Assembly (NCBI RefSeq): GCF_001905665.1 | Contig: NZ_LIVX01000001.1 | Coordinates: forward strand, 992,001-1,056,000 | Direction of reading: 5' to 3' | From: Streptomyces sp. CB02261 | GTDB taxonomy: Bacteria; Actinomycetota; Actinomycetes; Streptomycetales; Streptomycetaceae | DNA: 64,000 nucleotides | In this document: positions 63,511 to 64,000 of the stretch, piece by piece | How the letters are laid out: each line of letters opens with the position of its first letter | Numbering within the stretch: position 1 is the first letter of the stretch | Notes under the pieces: model-generated | What the model was told of the DNA's origin: nothing | What the model saw: only the letters and a program-made list of their open reading frames with translations | Databases searched by the model: none | Translations under genes and position numbers: made by a program

Positions 63511-64000
63511 GGAACCGGACGAGGAACGCGCCGAGCAGGACGAGTCCGGCGGCCAGCGGGGCGATGGATCGCGCGTACGCCTCCGCTTCCTCCCGTCCGG
63601 TCTGGGCGAGTTCCAGGTCCGGCGGACTGACGCCCGGGGCCGTCGGGGCGGCGGTGGGGTCCGGCGGGCGCGTCGCGGTCCCGGGCGGCCGCGAGGGGTC
63701 GGGGGTGCCGGGCGCGGTGGGTTCGGCGGCGGGCTCGTCGGGGGCGGCCGGACCGACGGTGAGGCGGTAGTCGCCGGACTCGCCGACCCAGTCGCCGTCG
63801 GTGCCACGGCGCTGCACGACGGCGGCGTTGACCACGACCTCGTCGGGGGCGGTCCCGGCGTCGAACGCCAGCCGCACGGGCACGGTGAGGGTCTTGCCCG
63901 GGGGGACCGCGAAGCCGCCGAATCCGGTGAACGCGCCCACGTTCTCCGCCTCCTCGGTCGCCTCGAAGGCCACGGGCCGCCAGCGCTCGGCCCCGGCGTC
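63485..64000 (-). CDS. C-terminal part of a Pro-rich membrane-anchored surface protein (5' truncated)
   Basis: The visible 171 residues are the C-terminus of a gene that continues past the window. It has a beta-rich domain (VPPGKTLTVPVRLAFDAG, VVNAAVVQRRGTDGDW), a Pro/Thr/Ala linker of about 60 residues and a C-terminal transmembrane helix (SIAPLAAGLVLLGAFLV) with a basic tail (RFRRHRQRHR). The LAQTG near the helix resembles a sortase-type LPxTG variant, but this is unproven. No function can be assigned. Confidence 0.65.
   Translation of the reverse strand, partial: DAGAERWRPVAFEATEEAENVGAFTGFGGFAVPPGKTLTVPVRLAFDAGTAPDEVVVNAAVVQRRGTDGDWVGESGDYRLTVGPAAPDEPAAEPTAPGTPDPSRPPGTATRPPDPTAAPTAPGVSPPDLELAQTGREEAEAYARSIAPLAAGLVLLGAFLVRFRRHRQRHR

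Overview
The window reads as an actinomycete chromosome, almost certainly Streptomyces. It has very high GC, coding density close to 90%, many GTG starts, tight 1-14 nt gene overlaps, and Streptomyces hallmark loci: the desferrioxamine operon desABCD, the bldA-dependent regulator adpA with one in-frame TTA codon, ornA, a cdgA-like c-di-GMP enzyme, and several secreted chitinases and cellulases. The gene order desABCD / beta-N-acetylhexosaminidase / glmS / adpA / ornA matches what I recall of the conserved core chromosome (the S. coelicolor SCO2782-SCO2793 neighbourhood). Nothing looks like an integrated phage, plasmid or transposon.

Layout. 0-5 kb: desABCD siderophore operon, truncated at its 5' end. 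5-13.5 kb: GH20 hexosaminidase, a small conserved gene, glmS, a YaaH-type membrane protein, a universal stress protein, adpA and ornA. 13.6-25 kb: tRNA-His, a xyloglucanase/xylanase operon (GH74-CBM2, GH10-CBM2) behind a perfect CebR-type operator, a sugar ABC transporter on the other side of that operator, a CBM2-GH18 chitinase and an OmpR-type two-component system. 25-30.3 kb: secreted, spermidine-synthase-like, primase-like, HTH-TPR, histidine phosphatase and PAP2 genes. 30.2-34.8 kb: a compact overlapping cluster of a Cas4/AddB-like Fe-S nuclease, a 529-residue unknown protein, a Dna2/Upf1-like helicase and a 118-residue protein. This is the best candidate here for an undescribed system. 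34.8-35.1 kb: 38-bp and 80-bp tandem repeats. 35.2-51.2 kb: three identical tRNA-Lys(CTT) genes separate a metalloprotease, cdgA, a chitinase, a luciferase-like oxidoreductase and an IclR regulator from a broken sensor kinase with its response regulator, an AA10 chitin monooxygenase, an SPFH protein with long repeats and an NlpC/P60-like wall protein. 51.2-54.9 kb: GH6 cellulase lipoprotein, class F sortase with a His-rich repeat protein, NagD-like phosphatase. 55-63.2 kb: a 2-aminoethylphosphonate-type uptake and degradation locus (ABC transporter, phosphonatase-like HAD, FAD oxidoreductase, DasR-like GntR regulator) beside a frameshifted Tat-exported alkaline-phosphatase-superfamily enzyme. 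The window ends inside a Pro-rich membrane-anchored surface protein.

Three themes tie the genes together. (1) Chitin and N-acetylglucosamine use: GH20, GH18-CBM5/12 and AA10 genes each have a DasR-type site (TGGTCT-GACCA) upstream, and glmS makes the amino sugar. (2) Plant polysaccharide use: a CebR-type operator governs GH74/GH10, with a sugar ABC operon alongside and a GH6 enzyme elsewhere. (3) Differentiation control: adpA with its TTA codon and a cdgA-like enzyme.

All calls come from reading the sequence and from family knowledge; no database search was run. Two genes carry lesions (sensor kinase at 44.7-45.9 kb, phosphatase at 55-56.5 kb) that need read-level confirmation.
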